Assembly: GCA_028641055.1 (NCBI GenBank)
Contig: CM054060.1
Location: 55,826,292 to 55,890,291, forward strand
Length of the DNA: 64,000 nt
Reading direction: 5' to 3'
Source of the DNA: Alopecurus myosuroides
Lineage: Eukaryota > Streptophyta > Magnoliopsida > Poales > Poaceae
In this document: positions 53,206-63,928 of the stretch, in pieces
Layout: the number at the start of each line of letters is the position of its first letter
Numbering within the stretch: position 1 is the stretch's first letter
Made by a program: the position numbers and the translations under genes
Notes under the pieces: model-generated
The model's input: only the letters and a program-made list of their open reading frames with translations
Told to the model about the DNA's origin: nothing
The model's database searches: none

Positions 53206-56200
53206 TTACTGAGCGGCGGCCGGGTCAGAAGTGGCCGTGGCCACCGAGACGGGTCCTGGAGCCGAGGAGGAGCAGGAAGCGTGGCCAGGAGGGGGCACCG
53301 TGTCGTCGAGAGCAGCACCTGAGGAGGTGCCGAAGTCGAGTGGCTCGCTGTCGATGTGCGCCCCTTCGTCTTCATCGCTACTCGCGACGACGGCGGCTTT
53401 TCCCTTTCCGGCCTTGCCCTTGGGAGATTCGAAGAAGCCGTCAAGGTCGTCGTCTTCGTCATCATCCCCTTCGTCCTCGTACTCGGTGTCGGGTTCGGGG
53501 ACGCCCTCGATGTAGACCTCCGTCTCGGCGCACTCTGCGACCTCATACGCAATCTGCTTGCGCAAGGCCACGCTCTCGGCATCCGTCTCCCACTTGGAAT
53601 CATTGCGCTTCCCGCGGATGCGCTGCATATCCAGGTTTTCATACCAGGACGCTATGCAGAGAAGCATCACGTCCGCACCAGCACGGGCTCCAGAGGCTCG
53701 CCATTTTTTCAGCTCGGCCTTCACGTTCTCCAGCTTGTGGGCGAGATCCCGCATGTTCCTTGGCTGGGGGTCGTGAGGCCAGAACAGCCGGTGGAGCTCG
53801 AAGCCCGCATGCATCAAATCAGTTCCGACGCCGGCCAGCTGTTCGAAGTAACCTTTGAGCACCAGCAAGCTGTCCTCGATATTAGCCCTGGTGTCAATTG
53901 GCTCACCCAGCGAAAGGCGAACTGCTCGGGCCTTGGCTATCGTAGGCGCAGAGGAAGAATCAAGACGAGGCCAGATATCTGAAATAGCAAGTGGCAAGAT
54001 CAAAAAGCGAGAAAGAAAAAAGAAGCCGGGAAGGGACAAGACCGAGAAGAAAAGATGCAATGAAGAGAAAACTTACCGATCAGTTGGCGGCGCAGCTGCT
54101 GCAGCTTGGTTCTCCAGGACTCCTCGTTGCCAATGTGCTTTTCCTGGATCAGGCGCAAGCTGTCCATCTGAGCGAAGAGATCAGCATTGGTCTTCTTCAA
54201 AGTCTCGCATTCCGACTCGAGGGCCCTCTCCTTGGCCTTGAAAGTGGTCTCGGCCTTGGCCTTCTCGGCGACGGCCTTGTCCCTCTCGGCGCCAATCTTG
54301 ACGGCATCTTGGAGTGCTTTCTGAAGCTGGAGCTGCAGCTTCTCCATCTCGGTGGTATGGTCCTTCACCAGAGTAATGGCCTGGTCGGATAGCTGTTTCT
54401 CCACCTCCGCTGGCTTGACGCAATCTTGGTGTGCCTCAGCAAATGACTTATGATCTTCTGCGAAAAGATAGATGAGGTCAGTAAATAAGCAGAGAAGAAC
54501 CAAATTCAAGGTCACACTGAGTAAACAGCAAACTCACCTTCAAGTCTCTTTATGGTGGCCTCGGCGTTCTCCACGAAGCTACGGCATTTTTCATGTTCAT
54601 CGGCCAAGGCCTTCAGTTTGTCTGCAGAGAAGGAAAGGTTAGCGCGTGAGAAAGCAGAAGCGGGCGTAAACATAAAACGCAGAAACCGCGTGGCTAAAGG
54701 CGTACTTTGCACTTCGGCCAGCTGTTGGGTGCTGTCGTTTGCATTTTTGCTCGCGGCCTCAGCAGCTATCTTCTCCTTCTCCAACGCAGCAATTCGCCTC
54801 CTGGCGATGGAGTGGTTCCAGAGAAGGATGCGGTATAAGTGGGTCCGCTTAAGGACGCTATCCTGAGAAGCGAGAAGAAAGCAAGTTAGACAAGAGCAGA
54901 GAAGATTCGACCCGAGTAGAAGGCTACTCGGAGAGCATCCGTCTACTCGACCCGAATCTCGGGGACTGGGGGTGATGGTAAGAAAGAAGAAAGGCGGGTA
55001 GAAGAGAAGAAAATTCAACTCGGAAAAGGCAAGAAAGACTTACTGCATAGGACTGCTTGATGTCTTCGGCGTTCTTGCGATGCAGGAACATCTTGGCTGC
55101 GAGGGTTGCGGTCTCGGTGGAGACGGACATGGGCTTGTGTCCCAGATCAACCTTGTTCCAATCCACGCGGTAGTGGTCGATGGAGCCAAGGGTCAAGCCG
55201 TGCCATTTCTCCTCTCCGAGAACTCTGCTGTCCCACCTGGCGTTGATGTGGCCAACAGTGTCCAAAACCTGTTCAAGACCCTTGGAGGTTATTGGTTTGT
55301 CTTGGACTCCACGAGAAGCAATGTTGATAGATTGCTGTTGGCTTGGATCTGGAGGAGGGGAGTTCACGGCTACAACTTTCCTTCCCCTCTGGATAGCTAA
55401 AGCCTTGTCCTTGGGAGGGAAGCCGATTGAGTGCTGTTGGCTAACCTCGATCATGTACTCCGGGTAGCAAGGCTGGCCAGCAGCGCGAGCGTCCGCAGAG
55501 AGCGCAGCAGGAATCGGGCCGGAGTCGCGGATCACGAGCGCTCCGCTTGAGGGTGTACTCTGGTCTCTGGCCCGTTTCTTCGTTTGCTCCTTCTCAATCC
55601 TCTGCTTCTCGGGATCCGCAGTCTTCTTCCCGTCAGCCTTGGCCTGCGCCTTCTCGGCGACTGCCTTCTCGGCATCTTGTTTCTCGGCCTTCTTCTGCTC
55701 AGCCTTGGTTTTCTTCTGCTCGCCCTTGGCTCTCTCAGCAGCTTCCTTCTCAGCCTTGGCCTTCTCGGCGGCTTCCTCCTCGGCCTTGGCCTTCTCAGCG
55801 GCTTCCTTCTCGGATTCCCTTCTGACAACCTCGTCCCTCAGAGCTTCCAAGGCTCGCTGCCTGGTTACTCGCCCGGCAGGAGGGCTGGATGTATCCTTGG
55901 TCTTCGACGGCGAGGAGGAGGTTGGCGGTGTAGGGCCTTGCGCAATTGGCGGTGTAGGGCCTTGCGCAGTTGGCGGTGTAGGGCCTTGCGCAGTTGGTGG
56001 CGCTGCAGATCCGTCGCCTTGTGCAGCTCCTGGCTGGGCGCTACTCGGTGTCGCGCCCGTTTGCACGCTGCTCAATGGATAAGCAGTGGCATCTGTGGCG
56101 GTGGTGTCTTCTGCTCGCTGCTCGGCAGCGAGGCTATCTTGTGCAGCAGCCCCTGTGGCGGGCTGCTCTTGCTGTACTTCAGGCCGCTCGGCGGCGGTAT

Positions 56201-58270
56201 GGTCTTGCATCTCTTGATCTTGATTCTCCTCGGCATTGCTGGCCGGAGGAGAAGGGGGTCTCTCGTCGTGGACAGCAGTGTCCTGTGCGGCAGGTTCTGA
56301 CGCTGCTCCTTGTGCTGGATTGGCAGCAGCAGCAGCGGCAGTGTGGTCCTCATCGTCATCGTCCAGGTTGACCAGAGGTACTGGTTTTTTCTTGGCTTGG
56401 TCGGACGCGAGAGCTGCATTCGCGTCCATAGGAGGACTGCAGAGAAAGGGAAACTAGAAATCAGAAGGAATTTGGGAAAATAATACCGTGCGAGAAGGGA
56501 AACGACCGAGAAGAGGGCTTACGCGGTGGTGCACTTGAGCTCTCGTCTGGTTCTCTTCGCAACCGCCTTCTTCTCGGCGGGCTTCTTCCGCTTGGCAGGA
56601 GGCGCTGGCGCATCGCTACCGGCCCGTTTGCGGGTCTCAGGAGCGGCGAGGGACAGGGGCTTGACGACTAGGGGCGCATCGCCCTCGTTCTCGTCTTCGT
56701 CCTCGTCGTCCTTGTCCGCGGCAACTTCATCTGGGAATCCAAGAGAAAAGAGGAAAGAATCAGAAACAGCACACGAGGGATTGGAGCTTCTCGGAAGCAA
56801 ACAGAGTGACAGTGTAGTTACCGTCAAAATCCTCATCGGACCAGGTGCGGAGAGCGTCGCGCTTGTCAGGGACGGGGGAGCGAGTAGGGTTGGCCTGCTC
56901 CGCAGCATCAAAGGAGGGCACATCATCCTCCTCACGGTCAGGAAACCAGTTGCCCTCAAAGACCTCGCAGCTCTCAATTATCTGGCGAGTGAGAACCTGA
57001 AAAGCAGAAAAGGATCACAAACTAGCCGAGAACCAGGAAGGAATCCTACTCGGATAGGCGTGCAGGTACAAAGCACACAAAGCCTAGGCAGTTTACTAAG
57101 CATTCTACCCGGATAGGCGTGCAAACACAAAGCATACTAAGCCTAAGCATGTTTGCCGAAAGGTATTACTCGGAAGGGCGTGCAAGTATGAAGCACATTG
57201 AGCCTAAGAGTTGTTCTCTAGTAGGCTATCCGGCAAGGCGTGCAAGCATGAAGCACATTAAGCCTATGCAATTCGGCTAAGTGTCCTACTCGGAACACAA
57301 GGCAATTGCTAGCTAATGCAAGGAGGAGAAGTTATCTACTCGGAAAATGTATGCAGAGAGCAAAGTAAGGAAGGCGTACCCGCTCAATCGGTTTTGTACG
57401 GCTGTACGGGACGAACCCGTATTGCCAGTGGTCGCCAAGGCTTGTCGTCAAAATGTTCCTGGCGTGCCAGGGGACGTCGATGTTGTCGATCTCGATGGTG
57501 GTGGTCCTGGTGCAGTCGCGGGGCCCTCCCATGTAACACATGAGATGGCACCGCTCCTGCAAGGGCAGTACTCGGCGCTGGATCCAGCAGGCCACCGGGT
57601 CGTCGTTCTTGAGGCCCTCCGCCTTGAGCCAGCCGAGTCGGTTCTCCATCTCGATGGCGTCGTCGTCGTTGACGGGCTTGTCCTTCCAGTACATCCCGAT
57701 TGGAGCGCGATTGCACCAAACGGGCAGATTGATTCTGTCGTTCACCGGGGCTCCTGGCGCGGCGGCAACGTTCCTGACGTAGAGGAACGTCTTCTGCCAT
57801 AGCTTGACGGAGTCCAGCCCCTTGATGCGGGGGTGGTTCGTCCCGGACCGCTGCACCATCATGGCGCAGCCGGTGTCCGTGGCACGGGCGACGCCCGCGG
57901 AGTCCTTCTTCCCGGTAGACTGCTGGCGCAGGTGGAAATACCTGAGCCACGTCTCCCACGTGGGCCGGACGCCGAGAAAGGCCTCGCAGACCACGGCGTG
58001 GTACGCGAGGAAGACGACGGCGTTCGGCGGCAGATGGTGCATCTGGATGCCGAAGTGATTGAGGAATTTCCTCATGAAATCCGAGGCGGGTAGCCCGAAC
58101 CCGCGCTCGAAGTGCGCCAGGAATACGACGCGCTCTCCCTCCCGCGGTGACGGCACGATTTCGCCGTCCGGCGCCCGGCACTCCACGCCGGGAGGGACTC
58201 GCCGGGTATTGACGAGCCATGCGCAATCCTCCGCAGTGACGCAGGAGCCAGCCCAGCCTGACTTGGCCAT
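53206..58270 (-). CDS. E4 antisense gene (aORF), eight exons, intact
   Basis: Gene of unknown role opposite to pol. Minus-strand exons by eye are 57380-58270, 56822-56996, 56523-56730, 55044-56436, 54706-54862, 54538-54621, 54077-54457 and 53206-53978. All joins are GT-AG with matching phase. The sum is 4062 bp, or 1353 residues without a stop. Exon 1 carries the PF04195-like domain (FLAHFERGFGLPASDF, then FGIQMHHLPPNAVVFLAYH). Exon 3 has a basic cluster (RKRAGSDAPAPPAKRKKPAEKK), a likely nuclear signal. Exon 4 is low-complexity with an Ala/Glu/Lys coiled coil (EEAAEKAKAEKEAAERAKGE). Exons 5-7 continue the coiled coil. Exon 8 is helical with an acidic tail. The 3' end of exon 8 may be off by one base in my reading. 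Confidence 0.8.
57045..57300. repeat. About 60 bp tandem repeat in intron 1 of the E4 antisense gene
   Basis: Four copies plus a partial one of a unit containing CTACTCGGATAGGCGTGCAA, then AAGCACATTAAGCCTA. Starts are near 57045, 57104, 57166, 57226 and 57287. Copies differ by many substitutions. Confidence 0.85.
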
Positions 58271-58434
58271 CGTGGCGAGTTGAGAAGGTGGAAGAGTTCG
58301 AGTGGAGTTGGCTGGTGAATCGAATCCGCGGCGGCGCGAGAGATTGCGCGGCGGCGGAGAGCACGGTGGCGGAGAAGAGCAGGAGACGGAGAAGGAATAG
58401 TGCGAGGAAGGGGAAAAGGAAGCTACCGGCGGGG

Positions 58435-58442
58435 TATTTATA
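58435..58442 (-). promoter_or_regulatory. TATA box of the E4 antisense gene
   Basis: The minus strand reads GGGGATATAAATACCCC, about 165 bp before the ATG at 58270. Confidence 0.6.
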
Positions 58443-58949
58443 TCCCCTCCGCGAGTTTACCGTTACCGTCTCGGGAGTGGGATCGATTGTGCCGTGTGGC
58501 GGATCCTGTGGCCGGCTAGAAACGCACACAAGCGCCGGTTGCGCGCGTAATGGCCACAGTGGATCCCACCACCGAATCGTGGCCTATAACTGCACTTGAT
58601 GGGACATGACGGCCGGTGGGCCCATTGCGTGAAAACTGGACGCGTGGCAGGTCGTGTCCTGGGCAACCAAACGACAAGGTCGTGGATGCTTGACACGTGT
58701 GCAGTTGCTGCGCGAAGGGCTGGATTGTGCTCTGTGCTGCAGAGGCTCAATCTGAGAAATTTCTCTAAGTCTTTTTACTCGGTTACAGAGTAGAAAGCAA
58801 GTGCTACTCGGAAGAGAGGAAACTCAAGGTACTTTTCAGATAGCTACTCGGAGGTTCTACTCGGCATCTTGAGGTTCAAGGGCTGAGATGCAAAGGCTGG
58901 TTTTAAAGCTGGCAGAGCCTAGTGAACAAGTTCGCAAGACTCAACCAGC
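58443..58949. other. E4 region between antisense promoter and polypurine tract
   Basis: Upstream region of the antisense gene; no gene seen. ACACGTG-like words (TGACACGTGT near 58691) and several TACTCGG copies occur. Confidence 0.5.
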
Positions 58950-58961
58950 TTCGGGGACTGC
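58950..58961 (+). other. E4 polypurine tract
   Basis: TTCGGGGACTGC lies directly before the 3' LTR. The same core is amplified in the pol minisatellite and occurs singly at 52424, 52855 and 54957. Confidence 0.7.
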
Positions 58962-59883
58962 TGTCGGGGGGTTACCCCCGAGTAGGGTAAAGACATGTGG
59001 TAAAGGCCGCTTACAGATGAGAGGTTTGGTCGAGTAGCCGACTACCAGGTACTCGCTACCCGGTCGACTGCTACTCGGTCTCACCTCAAGATGACCAGAA
59101 GGAGATATCAATCAAGTTCTACCCTGACGAGTAAAGGTTTGGCCCGAGTACAATTGGCGGGAACTATTGGCGGGAACCTACTCGGGCCAGGAAGTCAAAG
59201 GAGCCGTTCTGACACAGGATCCCGCGTATCCTGGGTCCGTACTTGGCAGCATTCGAACTACTGTTCACGTGGGGACGGCCTGCCTGACAGTGACAGCATG
59301 GAAGCAGGCCGTGGCAGGATAAGGGGGGCCTACTCTGTGCCTAGGTACAGTGATACCAGTCTGTCCCCTAGTTTTGCCCAACGACTTTACGGAAGCAGCC
59401 AAGGTTAGGAACCAAAGCTGTCAGCGGGTACTCGGAGAAAGGACGGTGTGCACACTATGTCGACACTTGTTTAGATTTGGACGTATCCGGCTGGGCACCG
59501 TGTATATAAGGTGCCCCGCCGCCTCCTGCGCGGGGGACGATCTCATTCCATGCTTCCATATGCTCTCTCAGGCTGATAGAAAACCCTAGAATCCCTAAGT
59601 TCTTGACCTAGCTCTACTCGGAGAGGAGAGAAAGGCTACTCGGTAGCGTTACCATTTGTACTGTGACTACTCGGAGAGACATCAAAATACATAGAGAAAG
59701 GCAGGAGTAGGGGTTTTACCTCCTCACGAGGGCCCTGAACCTGGGTACATCGTGTTGTTTGTGTTGTGTGGATCTTACCTCACGCGGCTACTCGTCGCGT
59801 GATCCCTCCCCGGACACCTCCAGCGTCCATCGTCCCCACATCTTTAGCCATCCCATGGCATCTGCCGTGACACCACCACGACA
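58962..59883 (+). repeat. E4 3' LTR
   Basis: 922 bp, with one base different from the 5' copy by eye. TSD AATAA follows at 59884-59888. Confidence 0.95.
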
Positions 59884-61188
59884 AATAAGGTTCAGAGGAT
59901 AACGAGGAAAAAGGAACCTTGGACACGGCTCCTCTGGTTTTCCTTTTGGCTCCGACTGTTGTTTCTTGGTCTGATTCAGTTGCCTCCGGGTCATCCTCGT
60001 TGGCCTCACCTTCGTCCTCCAGTCCTGCGAATCGGGTGTGTGTTAGTTGGAGAAAAGATACAAGCAAAAATATACAGATCCTGTGCAAATACCTTCACTA
60101 CCATCGGCCGGCTCGTCCTCGTCTTCCGGGTCTCTGGAAGGGGGGAAGGGTTCAACTCTCCAGAAAGGGTCATCAGCCTAAGACACAGGAATGAGACTAA
60201 GGGTTAGAAGCTGTATCGAGTCAAGATACAGAAGTAAGTTATGGATATCAGGTATTACCGTTGGAGCCGGGTTGTCCCGAATAAACGGGGGTAACCCGGT
60301 GATGCCCTTTATCACCTCCAGCTTCTCCGTTAAGAAGCCCTTGATGGTCTTGTTAGTATCGCCGGCTGCAAAGCTTTGGGTGGAGTATCGGAGCGTATCT
60401 GTGGTGTGCCCCGAGTACTCGCACATCAGTTTGGTGCGAACGGAGTTGGGTTGGATCCGGAAATCAACCCATGTTTTTATTAAATTGAGCCCGAGGAGGC
60501 CTTGGGCTGAGAGAATGGCTATCTTGGTTAGCAAGGGAAGGATTGTCTCCCTGTCCGAATCTGATGCAAAGGCACTGAAAGACTCAGAGGGCTCGAGGGG
60601 AGTCTCTGAGTAACCCGGCAACTTCTTTTCACTGTCAGGGGAGGTGTCGCGGCAATAAAAGAAGGACAGTTGCCAGTGTTTGACGTGGGAGTGTAGGTTG
60701 AGGGCTGGCATCAGAGAATTCCTGCGGCGCTGGATGGATACCCCGCCACAGATTAGGAGCGCTCCGTCGCCGCTTTCGCGGCATGGCTTGCATTGGAATA
60801 ACTCAACGAAGAGAGTTAAACTCGGCGGCATGCACAAGTACGACTCAGAGAGAACGATGAAGTGGGTGATGTTCAACATAGAGTTAGGCCCTATGTCGAA
60901 CATTCGGAGTCCATAGTGATCTAAGACCTCCCTAAAGAAAGGGAGACCCGGAGGACGGAATCCCCGGGTCACGTGCTCTACGAAGCAGATTACCTCGCTG
61001 TCTGTGGGAGTGGGCCGGGTCTCGTTGCCCGGCGCCCTCCAGTGAATGTCCTTCTGAGAAGGGAGAGTTCCTAATTCGGCTAGCTCCTCCAACTTGGCTT
61101 TCGTAGTTGTGGAACGTCCCCAGTTGGCGGATATGGTTTGGGTATTTCTCGCCTGAGTCGGTTGTTTTCCTTGTCGTTTGGGAGCCAT
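59884..61188 (-). CDS. E3 antisense gene, 5' exons (split by E4)
   Basis: First half of the E3 antisense gene. The ATG at 61188 (MAPKRQGKQPTQ) lies just after a splice acceptor (TTTGCAG/G at 61198), so a non-coding leader exon precedes it. Exon pieces are 60259-61188, 60093-60177 and 59884-60024, the last cut by E4. Residues about 50-180 match the PF04195-like domain: VEHVTRGFRPPGLPFF, then YGLRMFDIGPNSMLNITHF. Acidic sequence with a KRK-type basic patch follows (VGAKRKTRGAVSK). The second half is at 46188-48070. Confidence 0.75.
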
Positions 61189-61197
61189 AGGATCAAC

Positions 61198-61714
61198 CTG
61201 CAAAGCAAAAGAAAATAGGCGTATGAAATAAGACCCGGGAGTGTTGAAGTATCCGAGTGTAAGGTGTCAAGAAAGTATGAAGCTGAGAATTATCCGGGTA
61301 TCATGCTATGGAGCGGAAATTATAAAGTATCCGGGTGTTGAATGCAACTGTGGAAATTATAGGTCACTTACGTATGGAAAGGCATTTGGGGTCGATGGGT
61401 GGTTGCCCATGTATCTATTGCAAGTAAAGTAGCTGGAAAAAGAGGATTTTCCGGGTGTTAATGCAGAGAGCGGAAAATCGAGGAGGAACGGATCTAGATG
61501 GGAAAGTTTGCGAGCGATCCTACAGGAGTTTTGATGGTTAATATTGGTAGGGGATGAGTTGCGACTATATAGCAGGCGGTTAAAAGAGTTGGTGGATGTC
61601 GAATCGATCTAATTTGATGTAATCAGAAGAGTGGTTCGCGGGTTGACCTAGATTCGATCCTGGTTGAAATTGGAAAAATTGCAAGGATAAGTTAGGCAGA
61701 TATAAGAGGCTTAC
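61198..61714 (-). other. Leader intron of the E3 antisense gene
   Basis: A GTAAGC donor follows 61715 and a TTTGCAG acceptor ends at 61198. The intron carries four diverged copies of an ATCCGGGTGTTGAATGCA-like motif between about 61245 and 61470. No coding sequence is seen. Confidence 0.5.
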
Positions 61715-61975
61715 TGAAGAGATTGAGGTTTGGAAGCGACGGTGTTGGGCGGCGTGGCTCGAATGCCCCTTCACGATTCTTGGCGAGAGGAATGAAGGTG
61801 TGATGGCGGAACTTGGCGGCGGCGCGGGACGGCTTGAGGGCGAGCGCGGCTGGAAGCAATTTCGCTTTGATGATGTGCGCGAGCCCCTGGCGGCGGTGCT
61901 GCGAGGAAGCGAGGAGTAAGGAGAGAAAGGGGAAGTTGTGGCGTGGTGACGAATTTAGGGTTACCCTCTGAGTGT

Positions 61976-61983
61976 TATTTATA
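61976..61983 (-). promoter_or_regulatory. TATA box of the E3 antisense gene
   Basis: The minus strand reads CTCTATAAATAACA. It lies about 260 bp upstream of the leader-intron donor. The stretch 61984-62347 beyond it holds no recognisable gene. Confidence 0.55.
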
Positions 61984-62349
61984 GAGTAAGGGTGAGCTTA
62001 TCCCGATGGCCAGAAGCCGGAAATCATGGGGTGACGGTTGTTCACGTGGATTTTGCGAGATATGCGCCAAATATTGAGCAGGGCATCTGGACAAAAAAGA
62101 GAAGGAGATCCACCCCGTGATATCAGGGTCAGTTATCGAGTAAAGAATCTTGGCACTTTTATCAAGGCTTAGACCCGGAAAGTTAAGCAAAGCGCCTGGA
62201 GAAAGGCCGGGTTGCTATATGGCCACCATGGAGTTAGGCCTAGCTATATATCAAAGCACCTTAACCCGGCCTCCATACACTTGTGCGTTTGATATTTTTG
62301 CAGGGAATAGCCAGTGCTTCAAGGAAGGATCCGTGAAGCCCAAGCTATT

Positions 62350-62360
62350 CTGGGGACTAC
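62350..62360 (+). other. E3 polypurine tract
   Basis: CTGGGGACTAC lies directly before the 3' LTR. It is preceded by an inverted pair GCTTCA...TGAAGC (about 62317-62340). Confidence 0.65.
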
Positions 62361-62838
62361 TGATGGGGGGATAATAACCCGGTAGGCCAACTCCAAGGTG
62401 TAACCCGGCCCAAGGGATACGGCGCAGGATCCGGTTAAGGATAACGAAACTTCTGGAAGGCCCAAAGTTTGTAGGCTTCGTAACCCGGATTGTGGGTTGC
62501 GGTAAGGAAAGCTAGGGTTTGTAAGCGGTGTCCGGGTAGGATTCAGGGTGCGCCTTGGAGGGCAAGTCAAGGGGGGTACGGTGCTTTATAAACCGACCCC
62601 TAAGTCTAGTTTAAGGAGATCTAAGAACCCTAGCAACATCGTGTGATATCGAGCATCAAGTGTAATCCCAGAGCTGAGTTATTATATCAAGATCGGAGAC
62701 TCGGCGACTTTGATTGCCGGCTACCAAATCGAATTGCACCATGTTTTCCTCTGAGCTAAACCCTCTCCCAAATACCCGTGTCGTCTTGCCCCAAGATCAG
62801 TTACCCCCGGTAACATCTGCCGTGATTATCCCACGACA
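62361..62838 (+). repeat. E3 3' LTR
   Basis: 478 bp copy of 40386-40862, with one extra G near its start and two substitutions (ACCAAATCG, AATACCCGTG). TSD GACTT follows. Confidence 0.95.
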
Positions 62839-62843
62839 GACTT

Positions 62844-62897
62844 AAAATAATTCACTTCCAATACCTCGAAGAAAAGCGGTGAAGCGGCTTACCCCTT
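62844..62897 (+). pseudogene. LINE reverse transcriptase pseudogene, right part
   Basis: Reads on from 40385 in the same frame across the GACTT duplication: KIIHFQYLEEKR, then a stop. It is cut at about 62898 by E5. Confidence 0.7.
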
Positions 62898-63410
62898 TGT
62901 CGAGTGTATATAGTATGGTTCATGGCAAGGGGTGCCATAAGTCGTGTGGTAGAGTGTGGGTGGTAGCGTAGGGAAGTTGTCGATAGCGGGGACACAAGTT
63001 TACCCAGGTTCGGTACGTCGCCGCAATGGTGGCGCCCTACTTTTGCAATCTCACTATATCAGGACTAAAGCCTGATGTATACAAATTACAAAGTGAGTAG
63101 GGTTTTTTTTCTCTTCGTGCCCTAAGGCGGCTCCCATCCGGCTTTATACAGGCAGTCGGACTAGGGCTTACAGGAAGGAAATCGTAGAGTGTAAGGAAAG
63201 TATTATACTTGGTAAACAAGACGTTCGACTTTTTCTCCAAGCCGGATTATGTATTGGGCCGTAATCCGGGTCCTTCTAGAATCTGTCTTCCTTTGCGTCG
63301 GCTTACTGGGCCGTCCAATGAAATTTATTGCTCCATTACCCATGGGACACCCGGGTAATCCGTCCTTTGGCCAATGCCAAACATACCCCTATTTGGCATA
63401 TATCCGATAA

Positions 63411-63424
63411 TAGCCCCCAAAGAA
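63411..63424 (-). other. E5 polypurine tract
   Basis: The minus strand reads ATTCTTTGGGGGCTA next to the LTR edge, like the CGGGGGCTAC of E2. Confidence 0.6.
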
Positions 63425-63793
63425 TATTAAGACCTTCAACATTCGTCTTCCTGAAATCCGTGAATAGAAAAGGAGGCATTCAGTCTTGAATCTTCTTTTC
63501 TAAACAATATCATGCCAAATCTGTCTTTCTGAAAATCCGACATTTCCTCCTGATGCTTCGCTTAGAAGGAACCCACTTAATCATGACGTAAGCGCAGGAT
63601 TCCTGCTTATGTCACCACTGTTTGAGATGGGTCAAAGCTAAAAAGCGAATCCCTGCGAGATTTTTGGCGCGAGAAACGAAGAGACAAAGCATCAATGCAC
63701 CGGTTTGTAAAATCCCGGCCGATCCTCGGCGTGACACGCGGCATGGATCCAACGGCTAAAATAGCCGTTAGACTAATCTCGGAGCATTTTGCC

Positions 63794-63800
63794 TATAAAT
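63794..63800 (+). promoter_or_regulatory. TATA box of the E5 antisense gene
   Basis: GCCTATAAATTTCC, 135-166 bp before the candidate start codons, matching the E2 arrangement. Confidence 0.55.
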
Positions 63801-63928
63801 TTCCGTCTTTCCCATACGGTTCATCGTCTTCCTCATTCTAGCCCCCTAGCGACTCATTCGAGACAAGCCCTAGAGCTCGAGTGAGAGCTTCACCACTAGA
63901 GCTTACTTCTAGTCACCATTGGCGGCAC

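Larger units (their letters stand above)
48071..59883 (+). mobile_element. E4: gutted Tat-lineage gypsy element with intact antisense gene
   Basis: Plus-strand element, 11.8 kb, with target duplication AATAA (48066-48070 and 59884-59888). Both LTRs are 922 bp and I see one difference (A/G in CTCCTGCACGGG), so it is the youngest insertion here. At 1.3e-8 per site per year this is of the order of 40,000 years. A large deletion joins the N-terminal part of gag to the second RNase H, removing capsid, protease, reverse transcriptase and the first RNase H. Integrase and the antisense gene remain. Confidence 0.95.
40386..62838 (+). mobile_element. E3: Tat-lineage gypsy element with antisense gene, split by E4
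   Basis: Plus-strand element with target duplication GACTT (40381-40385 and 62839-62843). The LTRs of 477 and 478 bp differ by two substitutions and one G insertion (0.4%). Without E4 it is about 10.6 kb. Order: LTR, primer site, a short gag remnant fused to protease and pol, antisense gene, polypurine tract, LTR. The loss of most of gag marks it as non-autonomous. Confidence 0.95.

Noticed and set aside
55584..56300. Long plus-strand open frame (238 codons) with Leu/Gly-rich product
   Set aside because: It is the reverse of the low-complexity Ala/Glu/Lys coding exon 4 of the E4 antisense gene; no motif of its own.
57384..58529. 381-codon minus-strand frame, Arg-rich
   Set aside because: It is a shifted frame over the PF04195-like exon of the E4 antisense gene, which has the recognisable domain in the other frame.
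61715..61774. Coding leader exon for the E3 antisense gene
   Set aside because: The frame would join in phase, but its only start is GTG; the ATG after the leader intron (61188) is preferred.
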